Positions 25,265 through 31,728 of a DNA stretch of 64,000 nucleotides are shown here, in pieces. The position numbers and the translations under genes were made by a program. Under the pieces are notes generated by a model. That model was not told the DNA's origin. It saw only the letters and a program-made list of their open reading frames with translations, and ran no database searches. Each line of letters begins with the position of its first letter. Within the stretch, counting starts at the first letter, position 1. The stretch is from assembly GCF_011297335.1 (NCBI RefSeq), contig NZ_JAAOTJ010000014.1:1-64000 (forward strand). The letters run 5' to 3'. The DNA comes from Catellatospora methionotrophica (GTDB lineage Bacteria > Actinomycetota > Actinomycetes > Mycobacteriales > Micromonosporaceae).

Positions 25265-25272
25265 CCGGTGAC

Positions 25273-25306
25273 CGGCCGCCGGCGGGGGAGACCACGCCGG
25301 CGGCCG
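25273..25306. terminator. Terminator between GH127 and the HTH-membrane gene
   Basis: Perfect 12-bp stem CGGCCGCCGGCG (25273-25284) / CGCCGGCGGCCG (25295-25306) with a 10-nt loop, between convergent genes. There is no T-run, as is common in actinobacteria. Confidence 0.75.
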
Positions 25307-25357
25307 TGGTGCGTCACGGCACCGCCGACGCCGCCCACCGCAGCCACGCGTGACCGG

Positions 25358-27280
25358 TCATGGCGGCTGTCGGCGCGCGGCCACCGGCTTCGGCGGGACC
25401 GCGCCGCGGGCCGGGCGCCGGGGCACCGTGGCCGCCTGCGCGCGTTTCCAGGCGCGCAGGTCGGCCCGGTCGTTTCGGTCGGCATACCGGTCGGCCAGCA
25501 GCAGCCCCGCGAACAGCAGGACCATCACGACCAGTGTGACGGCCCCGATCAGGGTCGCATTGCTCGGGTGGGTCAAGGCCCGGGCGACTGTGCCGACTCC
25601 GGTCGGCGTTCGCCACGTGAAGGCCGCGGGGGCGGAGGTGGCAGCGTCGACCGGGGTGAGGTCGGGCACGGTCATCGCCGTCGCGGCAGTCAGCACCTGC
25701 GGCGTGGGCACGGTGGCCGAGGCGGTGCCGGGCCAGGCCAGTACGACCGTCGACGCCAGCCATAGCGCGCCGAGCAGCACCATGACGAACACCAGCAGTT
25801 TCAGGGCGGGCCAGCCGGTGATGGCCTGGTGGGGCTGCCCTGCCCAGTCCTCGCCGTCGGTCCATACGATCTGTCGATCGGCGTCCGGGCTCGCGGGGGC
25901 GGGACGGCGCAGCGCGGGCGTGGTGCGGGGCTCGTGCCTTCGGTGCCGCGGGCCTCTGCGGCGGCCGGTCACCACCGCGTAGGCGGGCAGATCCGGTTGC
26001 CTGGTCCGGGCCGGTACGGGCAGCCGAAAAGCGTCGTCGGCGGCGAGCGTGAAGGGCGCCCGTCCGCTCGGGATCCCGAAGATCCGCCCCAGCCGTGACG
26101 GCAGCGCTTCCCGCGCCGATAGCCGGGGCCGTTCCCGGTATGCCGGTGACCCCGGCCGGTTCGGCCAGGGGTAGCGGTGACCGTCGACCCCCGCACGGCG
26201 ACGTCCCCCCGGGTGCGGGGGCATCACCGGTGCCGGTCGCGCCGCAGGTATCCGCGGCGTCGAAGGATCGGCACCAGCAGCGGGCTGGATGTCGCTGCGG
26301 CGCAGACCGCCCGACGGTGCCGCGAGCATCGCCACGCTGACGGCGCAGCGGCCGATGTACCTGGTCCGCTCGGCTTCCGCGGGACGCAGCTGCCAACCGC
26401 CGGACGGCTCCAGCCACTCACGGGTGGGGGCGGGTTCCTGCGGCAGATAGCGTGGCAGCGCGGCGACCGGCGGCGGCATGGCGTCGGAGAGCGTCCACGG
26501 CGTCGCCGGGTCCGGCGATCCGGGACCGCCACGTGACCGCTGCCCGGTCCGCCGTCGCTGCGGCAGGCCGCTGCGCGGGTTGACCACGGCAGCCGGGTAG
26601 GTCGCTGCGGCGGGGACGGGCGTCACCGGCGGCGGAAGCCGCCGCTGCGCGGTCACGGCGCGGTGGACCCGGATGTACGCGTGCCTCCAGTCCTCGAACT
26701 CGTCGTTGGGGACCTCGCAGACGGTCAGGAAGATCCCTACCGAGGTCCACTTGGGCAGGTGTGGGTTGTTGCGCTTGAGAAGGTCGCCGACCGTGCTCGC
26801 GGGCAGCTTCTGACCGGCGGCGGCGGCCATCGCCTGGAGCTTGCGGCGCGACGGGCGGCCTACCGCGATGTGCGCCTCTACCAGCGCACGTTGCAGGTCC
26901 TGCGGGGTCTGGACACGCCGCGGGTTCGGCCGGGCGGCCTTGCGCAGCGGGTTGACCGGTATGGGCATGATCCGCGCCGCGGCCAGCCTGCGCTGGTCGG
27001 ACTTGAACTGGACGGCGTCGTCGAGCGCCGTCCTCACCTGGGTCAGGTAGGGGTCGCTCGCACGCCCGCAGCCGCGCAGCAATGCCTGGCAGGTCGTCCA
27101 GGTGGGCACCCGGCGGCCGCTCATGGCGTTGGAGAGCGTCGAGGCACTGCAGAGACCGCTTTTGGCCAGGGCCCGCAGATTGGGCTGACCCGCCCCGTGC
27201 CAGATCTCGCGCAGCAGTTGCGCGAGATCCGGCAGGGGGCCGGTCAGCTCTGGCGGGATCGGAGCCAGAGTCCGTGGCAT
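25358..27280 (-). CDS. Membrane-anchored regulator with two XRE-like HTH domains
   Basis: 640 aa. Residues about 15-75 form one XRE-like HTH (LRALAKSGLCSASTLSNAMS), and residues about 128-200 a second (RKLQAMAAAAGQKLPASTVGDLLKR). Both end in the WTxxxxxL(x)xC pattern seen in actinobacterial XRE proteins. Residues about 215-500 are a proline/arginine-rich low-complexity linker. Two membrane helices follow (about 505-530 and 580-605), ending with a basic tail. A DNA-binding N-terminus held at the membrane suggests a one-component signal transducer or chromosome tether; no family member with a known role is recognised. It lies 17 bp after a small membrane-protein gene, forming an operon. Confidence 0.75.
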   Translation of the reverse strand: MPRTLAPIPPELTGPLPDLAQLLREIWHGAGQPNLRALAKSGLCSASTLSNAMSGRRVPTWTTCQALLRGCGRASDPYLTQVRTALDDAVQFKSDQRRLAAARIMPIPVNPLRKAARPNPRRVQTPQDLQRALVEAHIAVGRPSRRKLQAMAAAAGQKLPASTVGDLLKRNNPHLPKWTSVGIFLTVCEVPNDEFEDWRHAYIRVHRAVTAQRRLPPPVTPVPAAATYPAAVVNPRSGLPQRRRTGQRSRGGPGSPDPATPWTLSDAMPPPVAALPRYLPQEPAPTREWLEPSGGWQLRPAEAERTRYIGRCAVSVAMLAAPSGGLRRSDIQPAAGADPSTPRIPAARPAPVMPPHPGGRRRAGVDGHRYPWPNRPGSPAYRERPRLSAREALPSRLGRIFGIPSGRAPFTLAADDAFRLPVPARTRQPDLPAYAVVTGRRRGPRHRRHEPRTTPALRRPAPASPDADRQIVWTDGEDWAGQPHQAITGWPALKLLVFVMVLLGALWLASTVVLAWPGTASATVPTPQVLTAATAMTVPDLTPVDAATSAPAAFTWRTPTGVGTVARALTHPSNATLIGAVTLVVMVLLFAGLLLADRYADRNDRADLRAWKRAQAATVPRRPARGAVPPKPVAARRQPP

Positions 27281-27297
27281 GTCGCTCGTCGCCCCCG

Positions 27298-27513
27298 CTA
27301 CTTCCGGGTCAGCCGGATCGCCGCGGCGATCACGGCGACGCCGCCGGTGAGCGCGAGGTAGGGATCGCAGTCGAGCGAAACCAGCCCGAGCACGAACGCC
27401 ACGGTGACGACGACGACCCAGAGGCGGGTCATCAGCACCGCCCGGTCGACCCCCGGCGGGGCCGGGGGCTGTTCGGGCAGTGTGGAGCGGACCCGCTGTG
27501 CACTCTTGCGCAT
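27298..27513 (-). CDS. Small two-helix membrane protein
   Basis: 71 aa. A basic, proline-containing N-terminus (residues 1-28) precedes two hydrophobic helices (about 29-45 and 50-67). AGGAAG lies seven bases before the ATG. It is 17 bp upstream of the double-HTH membrane protein and is probably co-transcribed, perhaps as its membrane partner or inhibitor. The operon begins in an interval full of stem-loops. Confidence 0.7.
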   Translation of the reverse strand: MRKSAQRVRSTLPEQPPAPPGVDRAVLMTRLWVVVVTVAFVLGLVSLDCDPYLALTGGVAVIAAAIRLTRK

Positions 27514-27535
27514 CTCATCACTTCCTGTGAGGGGT

Positions 27536-27616
27536 GGGCCCCGCCTGTCGGCGGGGCCCGTGTCCTTGTCCGGACCCGAGACCGCGTGTTCGCGGCCCGG
27601 TGTCCGCCGGGCCGCG
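27536..27616. terminator. Tandem GC-rich hairpins near the start of the HTH-membrane operon
   Basis: Two perfect 10-bp stems: GGGCCCCGCC/GGCGGGGCCC (27536-27559) and CGCGGCCCGG/CCGGGCCGCG (27591-27616). They would be in the 5' leader of the leftward operon if it starts further right, or act as insulators. Confidence 0.45.
27560..27576 (+). repeat. 17-bp direct repeat, copy 1
   Basis: GTGTCCTTGTCCGGACC. The identical sequence occurs at 28097-28113, both times next to hairpins. Confidence 0.7.
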
Positions 27617-28096
27617 GGATCTCATGTGGAATGTTGGAGGGGAAACTTCCACAACACAACTGAACCTTGTTCGCGATCTGGCGACCGTGGAACCGGTATC
27701 CGCTGGAATCGATGACCTTGCTATGTCAACGCAGGCCGGAGCGGTTTTGATCGACGTCTGTCCGATCGATGATCGGCTGGGCGATGTTCACCGGAACATG
27801 ACCGGCGGCCGGGTCTGTGCAACACGGTGACCGGCTCCCGATTGCCGGATCCGCGCGCCGTGTTGCACAAACTCCGAACAATCGGCGCAGCCGTGCTGAC
27901 TCAACGTGATACCTGCAGCTCACCGATGAGTGCCGCCGGAGCTCGATCTTTCCCTGCCTGCCCTGGCGCACCACCGGGCCGCACCTTCGCCCGCGGTGCG
28001 GCCCGACGCGAACAACAGGCCCTTCCGATCGAAGTGGATCTCCCGCATAGTAGGAGTGCGCTGAGCTACCTCATCCGAGGGCGATCCGCAGGGATC

Positions 28097-28113
28097 GTGT
28101 CCTTGTCCGGACC
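28097..28113 (+). repeat. 17-bp direct repeat, copy 2
   Basis: GTGTCCTTGTCCGGACC, identical to 27560-27576, followed by an 8-bp and an 11-bp stem-loop. Confidence 0.7.
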
Positions 28114-28159
28114 ACACCCAGCGTCGGCCGGGACCCTATGTCCGTAGACCCGGCCGGGC

Positions 28160-28186
28160 GGGGTGGGCCGTCACGCGGCCCACCCC
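28160..28186. terminator. Strong hairpin at right end of the gene-free interval
   Basis: GGGGTGGGCCG (28160-28170) / CGGCCCACCCC (28176-28186), perfect 11-bp stem, loop TCACG. It lacks a T-run. Confidence 0.55.
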
Positions 28187-28242
28187 GACCCCCCGTCAGC
28201 GTGCGTGGCCAGCGGTTCTGAAGATCTGTCAGGCGTCGGGCG

Positions 28243-28248
28243 TAGCGT
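28243..28248 (+). promoter_or_regulatory. -10 element of leaderless gene at 28257
   Basis: TAGCGT, eight bases before the ATG, with no Shine-Dalgarno. Confidence 0.4.
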
Positions 28249-28256
28249 GATGTCCT

Positions 28257-28988
28257 ATGCGGACCCCTCCTCTCCGCGGCCGCCGGACCCTTACCGCCGT
28301 CGGCCGAGCGCCGGTGCACCTGTGTGGCACCTGGCTCGCGATCCGTACCGGCGAGCAGGAGTCGGTGCTGGTGGAGCTCGGCTTGTCCGACCCGGTGCCG
28401 GTCACGATCGGGCAGGGCGAGGCCGCCTGGAATCGCGACCACCACTCCTGGGACCGCGACCACCAGGACCGGCCCGCACGGGTGTACGTCTCGCCGGTGA
28501 CCGACGGCTGGACCCTGGTGTTCGGCGACCTGCCCGGCTCGGCCCCACCCGCCGCAGGCTCGTGGGCGCGCGATGTACAGGCGTTGTGCGCGCGCCTCAG
28601 CGCCCGGTTCGGTGCGGCCCACCTCTACGGCATGAGCTGCGGCGGCCCTTGGACGATGTGGTGCCTGGCCGAGGCGGGCACCGTCCGGCGCTACTACGAC
28701 GCGCAGACGGGCGAGCGGCTCGGGTCCCACCCCGCCGAGGACGGCTACCGGCTGCCCGACGAGGACGAGGGCCTGCCGCCGGACGCGTACGACGGGATCG
28801 ACGCGGACGACATCGACGCCGTCATGGCGCGGCGGGCCGAGCTGTACGAGCGGCTGGCGCTGCCCGAGGTCTGCTACGCCACCGACATCGCCGCACTGAC
28901 GTCGGTCGACCCGAGCACGTTCGGCCCGCACACCCGCGTGTCCGGCCAGGGCGTGCTGGCACTGACCGCCCACGGTCGCCGACAGTGA
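28257..28988 (+). CDS. Protein of unknown function, soluble, acidic C-terminus
   Basis: 243 aa. No signal peptide or membrane helix. Features include WNRDHHSWDRDHQD (residues about 60-75), GMSCGGPWTMWCLAEAGTVRRYY (which reads like the sheet of a small alpha/beta domain) and a long acidic stretch (LPDEDEGLPPDAYDGIDADDIDA). No family is recognised. It lies 65 bp before another unknown gene in the same direction. The pair sits next to the stem-loop-rich interval, and small unknown pairs of this size are sometimes immunity or contact-system proteins; that is speculation. Confidence 0.65.
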   Translation: MRTPPLRGRRTLTAVGRAPVHLCGTWLAIRTGEQESVLVELGLSDPVPVTIGQGEAAWNRDHHSWDRDHQDRPARVYVSPVTDGWTLVFGDLPGSAPPAAGSWARDVQALCARLSARFGAAHLYGMSCGGPWTMWCLAEAGTVRRYYDAQTGERLGSHPAEDGYRLPDEDEGLPPDAYDGIDADDIDAVMARRAELYERLALPEVCYATDIAALTSVDPSTFGPHTRVSGQGVLALTAHGRRQ

Positions 28989-29039
28989 TCGGACCCACCC
29001 CGCCCGCGTGGCCGACGAGTACGGGCGGCCCGGCCCGTG

Positions 29040-29045
29040 TACCGT
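29040..29045 (+). promoter_or_regulatory. -10 element of leaderless gene at 29054
   Basis: TACCGT, eight bases before the GTG at 29054. Confidence 0.4.
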
Positions 29046-29053
29046 CTCCGCCC

Positions 29054-29707
29054 GTGATCACGTCCGACGAGGTGCTGGCGCAGTTCGACCGTGCCGCGAA
29101 GCGGTTCGACTTCCCGGACCCCGAGAACGGCTACTACTACGCGATCGACAGCCGCCTGCACGCGTTCCGCGACGCGACCCGCTGGGCTCTGGTCGTCGAA
29201 CTCGTCGGCTACAGCCCCCGCGCCGGCAACGTCCTGGACGTGCTGCACTGCTTCGGCAACTGCCTGACCGAGGGCGAACCCGGCTACGGCGAGGGCGACT
29301 TCCTGGCCCGCGTCGACAACATGTACCAGCTCGAACACCACGCCGAGCCCGAGCGGCTGCGCGGCGGACGGCCACCGGTCGTGGTCCGCGGGCAGGCGCT
29401 GGACGTCGACGCCGTCGAGGGCGAGCGGCTGGAGGACGTGTTCCGGCGTCTCGTGCCCGAGCATCGCGACCTGCTGCTGGCCGACGAGGTCGAGTTGCGC
29501 CACCGGCTGCCCGCCGACCTGCCGCGCGTGCTGGTGCTGGAGCAGTGGTGGCACCGCGACCCCGACCGCTTCGACCAGCTCCCCAGCGAAACCGAGACGT
29601 TCCAGCAGCTGGCGCAGGTGCTCACGACCGGCGACGTGGCCGCGTACCAGCCCACGCACGCACCGAACACGCACTGGTCGTACTGGCCGGAGTCCGGCTC
29701 GCTGTGA
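29054..29707 (+). CDS. Conserved protein of unknown function
   Basis: 217 aa from the GTG at 29054 (VITSDEVLAQF), chosen because TACCGT precedes it and the upstream extension is low-complexity proline. The sequence is soluble, acidic and aromatic-rich: ENGYYYAIDSRLHAFRD, WALVVELVGYSPRAGN, LHCFGNCL and VLEQWWHRDPDRF are the recognisable landmarks. I recall similar uncharacterised proteins in actinobacteria but cannot name the family with confidence. It follows the 28257 gene and precedes the MFS gene, separated from it by a 15-bp palindrome. Confidence 0.7.
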   Translation: MITSDEVLAQFDRAAKRFDFPDPENGYYYAIDSRLHAFRDATRWALVVELVGYSPRAGNVLDVLHCFGNCLTEGEPGYGEGDFLARVDNMYQLEHHAEPERLRGGRPPVVVRGQALDVDAVEGERLEDVFRRLVPEHRDLLLADEVELRHRLPADLPRVLVLEQWWHRDPDRFDQLPSETETFQQLAQVLTTGDVAAYQPTHAPNTHWSYWPESGSL

Positions 29708-29714
29708 CTTTTCA

Positions 29715-29729
29715 GTCCGATGATCGGAC
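29715..29729. promoter_or_regulatory. 15-bp palindrome between unknown gene and MFS gene
   Basis: GTCCGAT-G-ATCGGAC, perfect arms, eight bases after the stop at 29707 and about 20 bp upstream of the predicted MFS -35. It could be an operator or a weak terminator. Confidence 0.45.
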
Positions 29730-29749
29730 GAATTCACCGCTGATCTCGA

Positions 29750-29777
29750 TTGCGCGTTAGTTCACCCGCGATACAAA
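29750..29777 (+). promoter_or_regulatory. Predicted promoter of MFS gene
   Basis: TTGCGC (29750-29755), 16-bp spacer, TACAAA (29772-29777). This abuts the annotated ATG at 29778, so transcription would start at about 29784 and the true start may be the in-frame GTG at 29787. Confidence 0.4.
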
Positions 29778-30962
29778 ATGCGGCATGTGATCCGCAAACC
29801 CGGCCCGTGGCCGTCCCTCGCCCTGCTCAGCGCCGCCGTGTTCGTATCGGTGACCACCGAGCTGGTGCCGACCGGCCTGCTGCTGAGCATGAGCCGCGAC
29901 CTGGCCGTCTCGGAGTCACAGCTCGGCCTGCTGGTCACCGGCTACGCACTGATGGTCGCACTGTTCGCGGCCCCGCTCGGCACGCTCACCGCCCGGATGC
30001 CACGCAAGAAGCTGCTGGTGGTGGCGCTCGCGGCGTACACGGCGAGTAACGCGGTCATGACGCTGGCCGCGAACTATCCCGTGGCGTTCACGGCACGGCT
30101 GCTCGGCGGCGTCACACACGGCCTGTTCTGGGCGGTCGTCGGCGGGTACGCGGCACGGCTGGTCAGCCCCGACCGGATCGGCCGGGCGGTGACGCTGGTC
30201 TCGGCCGGTGGCAGCATGGCGGTGCTGATCGGCGTACCCGCCGGGACCAGCCTCGGCACCGCCACCGGCTGGCGGGCCGCCTTCGCCCTGCTGACCGGCG
30301 TGGCCGTCGTGCTCACCCTACTGGTGTGGTGGCTGCTGCCCGAGGTGCCCGGCAGCACCGCCACCGTGCGCACCCCGATGCGCGAGGTGCTGCGCGTGCC
30401 GAACTTCCCGCCGATCGTCGTGATGACCGCGGTCGTCATGCTCGGCACCTACATGATGATCACCTACACGGCGCCGCTGCTGCACCGCGCCGGGATCAGC
30501 GAGGACGGCATCGCCCCGGTGCTGCTGGCCAACGGCCTCGCCGGAACGCTCATGCTCCCCGTCGCCGGCTGGATCGCCGACCGGCACCTGCGTACGGGCA
30601 TCGTCGCGGCGAGCGGGCTGCTGCTCGGCGGACTCGTGCTGATGTGGCTGAACGGCGCCGCGGCCTGGACCGCGATCACCGCGGTCATCGTGCTCGGCTT
30701 CGGCATGGGCCTGCTGCCGATCTTCATGCAGGCGGCCACGCTGCGCGTCGCACCCGACCACACCGAACAGGCCTCGGGCATCAACGCCAGCGCGTACAAC
30801 GTCGGCGTCGCCGCCGGGGCGCTGACCGGCGCGTTCGCGCTGGACGCCTGGGGCCTGGGCGCGATCCCGCCGCTGGCCGCCCTGCTGGTCGCCACCGGGA
30901 TGGCGCTCTACCTGTCCGGCACCGCCCGCGCCGGTGCCCGCGTCCAGCCGGAACGGATGTAG
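29778..30962 (+). CDS. MFS transporter, AraJ/sugar-efflux type
   Basis: 394 aa with twelve predicted helices. The loop 2-3 motif is GTLTARMPRKKLL, and the region around helices 4-5 (LLGGVTHGLFWAVVGGYAARL and GRAVTLVSAGGSMAVLIGVPAG) matches the DHA1/AraJ drug and sugar efflux branch. Likely an exporter of a small hydrophobic compound or sugar across the cytoplasmic membrane. The first codons are uncertain because the predicted -10 ends immediately before the ATG; a GTG three codons in may be the real start. No regulator is linked in the same direction. Confidence 0.88.
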   Translation: MRHVIRKPGPWPSLALLSAAVFVSVTTELVPTGLLLSMSRDLAVSESQLGLLVTGYALMVALFAAPLGTLTARMPRKKLLVVALAAYTASNAVMTLAANYPVAFTARLLGGVTHGLFWAVVGGYAARLVSPDRIGRAVTLVSAGGSMAVLIGVPAGTSLGTATGWRAAFALLTGVAVVLTLLVWWLLPEVPGSTATVRTPMREVLRVPNFPPIVVMTAVVMLGTYMMITYTAPLLHRAGISEDGIAPVLLANGLAGTLMLPVAGWIADRHLRTGIVAASGLLLGGLVLMWLNGAAAWTAITAVIVLGFGMGLLPIFMQAATLRVAPDHTEQASGINASAYNVGVAAGALTGAFALDAWGLGAIPPLAALLVATGMALYLSGTARAGARVQPERM

Positions 30963-30985
30963 CCGACCGGGACGCGGCACCGAGG

Positions 30986-30991
30986 TAGTTT
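30986..30991 (+). promoter_or_regulatory. -10 element of leaderless PCD-VOC gene
   Basis: TAGTTT, seven bases before the ATG at 30999, with no Shine-Dalgarno. Confidence 0.55.
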
Positions 30992-30998
30992 GGCCGAC

Positions 30999-31625
30999 AT
31001 GAGCGAGCGGATCACGGCCGAGCAGTTCCACGCGGCCGACGGCGTAGACGATTGGCGCGTGCTGTACCACCTGGTCTCAGCCCACTTCAGGACGCGCACG
31101 TTCACCGAAGGCGCCGCGTTCGTCGGTGAGATCGACCGGCTCGTCGCCGACGCCGATCATCGCCCCCGGGTCGACCTGCGCGACACCGGTGTCACCGTGT
31201 CCCTGACGACCCGCGACGTCGCGATGGCCCGGCAGATCTCGGCCGCCGCCGTGAAACTGGGCATCCCGGCCGACCCGGCCGCCGTCCAGCTCGTCGGCAT
31301 CACCGTCGACGCCCTCGTCGTCGAGCACGTGCTGCCGTTCTGGCGCGCACTGCTCGGCTACGACCAGCTCGGCGACGACTACCTCGCCGACCCGCTGCGC
31401 CGCGGCCCCGGCCTGGAGTTCCAAGCGATGGACGTCGCCCGTCCGCAGCGCAACCGGATCCACCTCGACGTCGCCGTCCCGCACGAGCAGGCGGAGGCCC
31501 GTATCGCCGCGGCACTGGCCGCAGGCGGTCACCTCGTCTCTGACGCGTACGCGCCGAGGTGGTGGACCCTGGCCGACGCCGAGGGCAACGAGGCGTGCGT
31601 CGCCACCTGGCAGGGTCGCGAATAG
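30999..31625 (+). CDS. Pterin-4a-carbinolamine dehydratase fused to a VOC domain
   Basis: 208 aa. Residues about 1-95 resemble pterin-4a-carbinolamine dehydratase: FxxGAAFVGEIDRLVADADHR-P-RVDLRDTGVTVSLTTRD matches the ADHHP-xx-V-xxL-T-H-D pattern, with HRP in place of HHP. Residues about 100-208 form a glyoxalase/VOC fold (LPFWRALLGY, NRIHLDVAVPHEQAEAR, WTLADAEGNEACVATW). The first domain would recycle or dehydrate a 4a-hydroxypterin; the second may bind another substrate. ATG 30999 is chosen since TAGTTT lies seven bases upstream. The fusion is known in actinobacteria, but its job is unclear. Confidence 0.75.
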   Translation: MSERITAEQFHAADGVDDWRVLYHLVSAHFRTRTFTEGAAFVGEIDRLVADADHRPRVDLRDTGVTVSLTTRDVAMARQISAAAVKLGIPADPAAVQLVGITVDALVVEHVLPFWRALLGYDQLGDDYLADPLRRGPGLEFQAMDVARPQRNRIHLDVAVPHEQAEARIAAALAAGGHLVSDAYAPRWWTLADAEGNEACVATWQGRE

Positions 31626-31716
31626 TACGTAATCATCCGGTATGATATTTTTGGCGGTCAATTCCACGCGGCCCCCTTGCCGTCTCCATGGGACGGCAGG
31701 ACAACCCGCCGGACGG

Positions 31717-31722
31717 TAGTGT
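31717..31722 (+). promoter_or_regulatory. -10 element of leaderless DUF4419 gene
   Basis: TAGTGT, six bases before the GTG at 31729. Confidence 0.55.
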
Positions 31723-31728
31723 CGTCCC

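Larger units (their letters stand above)
27514..28256. other. 743-bp gene-free interval dense in stem-loops
   Basis: No convincing gene is seen. Perfect or near-perfect stems occur at 27536-27559 (10 bp, loop TGTC), 27591-27616 (10 bp, loop TGTCCG), 27625-27653 (TGTGGAA/TTCCACA with inner GTT/AAC), 27762-27776 (CCGATC/GATCGG), 27784-27799 (ATGTTC/GAACAT), 27816-27869 (12 bp, 30-nt loop), 27975-28005 (11 bp), 28125-28156 (8 bp) and 28160-28186 (11 bp). A 17-bp sequence is directly repeated at 27560-27576 and 28097-28113. The GC content looks lower than in the flanks. It separates the leftward HTH-membrane operon from the rightward gene at 28257. Confidence 0.7.

Noticed and set aside
27624-27830. 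Short frame starting MWNVGG in the gene-free interval
   Set aside because: No credible ribosome-binding site or recognisable family, and it crosses several stem-loops; too weak to call a gene.
28040-28085. tRNA-like stretch (TAGCTCAG on the minus strand)
   Set aside because: The D-arm-like octamer is present but no matching acceptor, anticodon or T-arm could be found around it.
27531-28186. Terminal inverted repeats of a small transposable element
   Set aside because: The 10-bp GGGGTGGGCC arms are short, the right arm belongs to a local hairpin, and no target duplication is visible. Kept only as an alternative reading of the interval.
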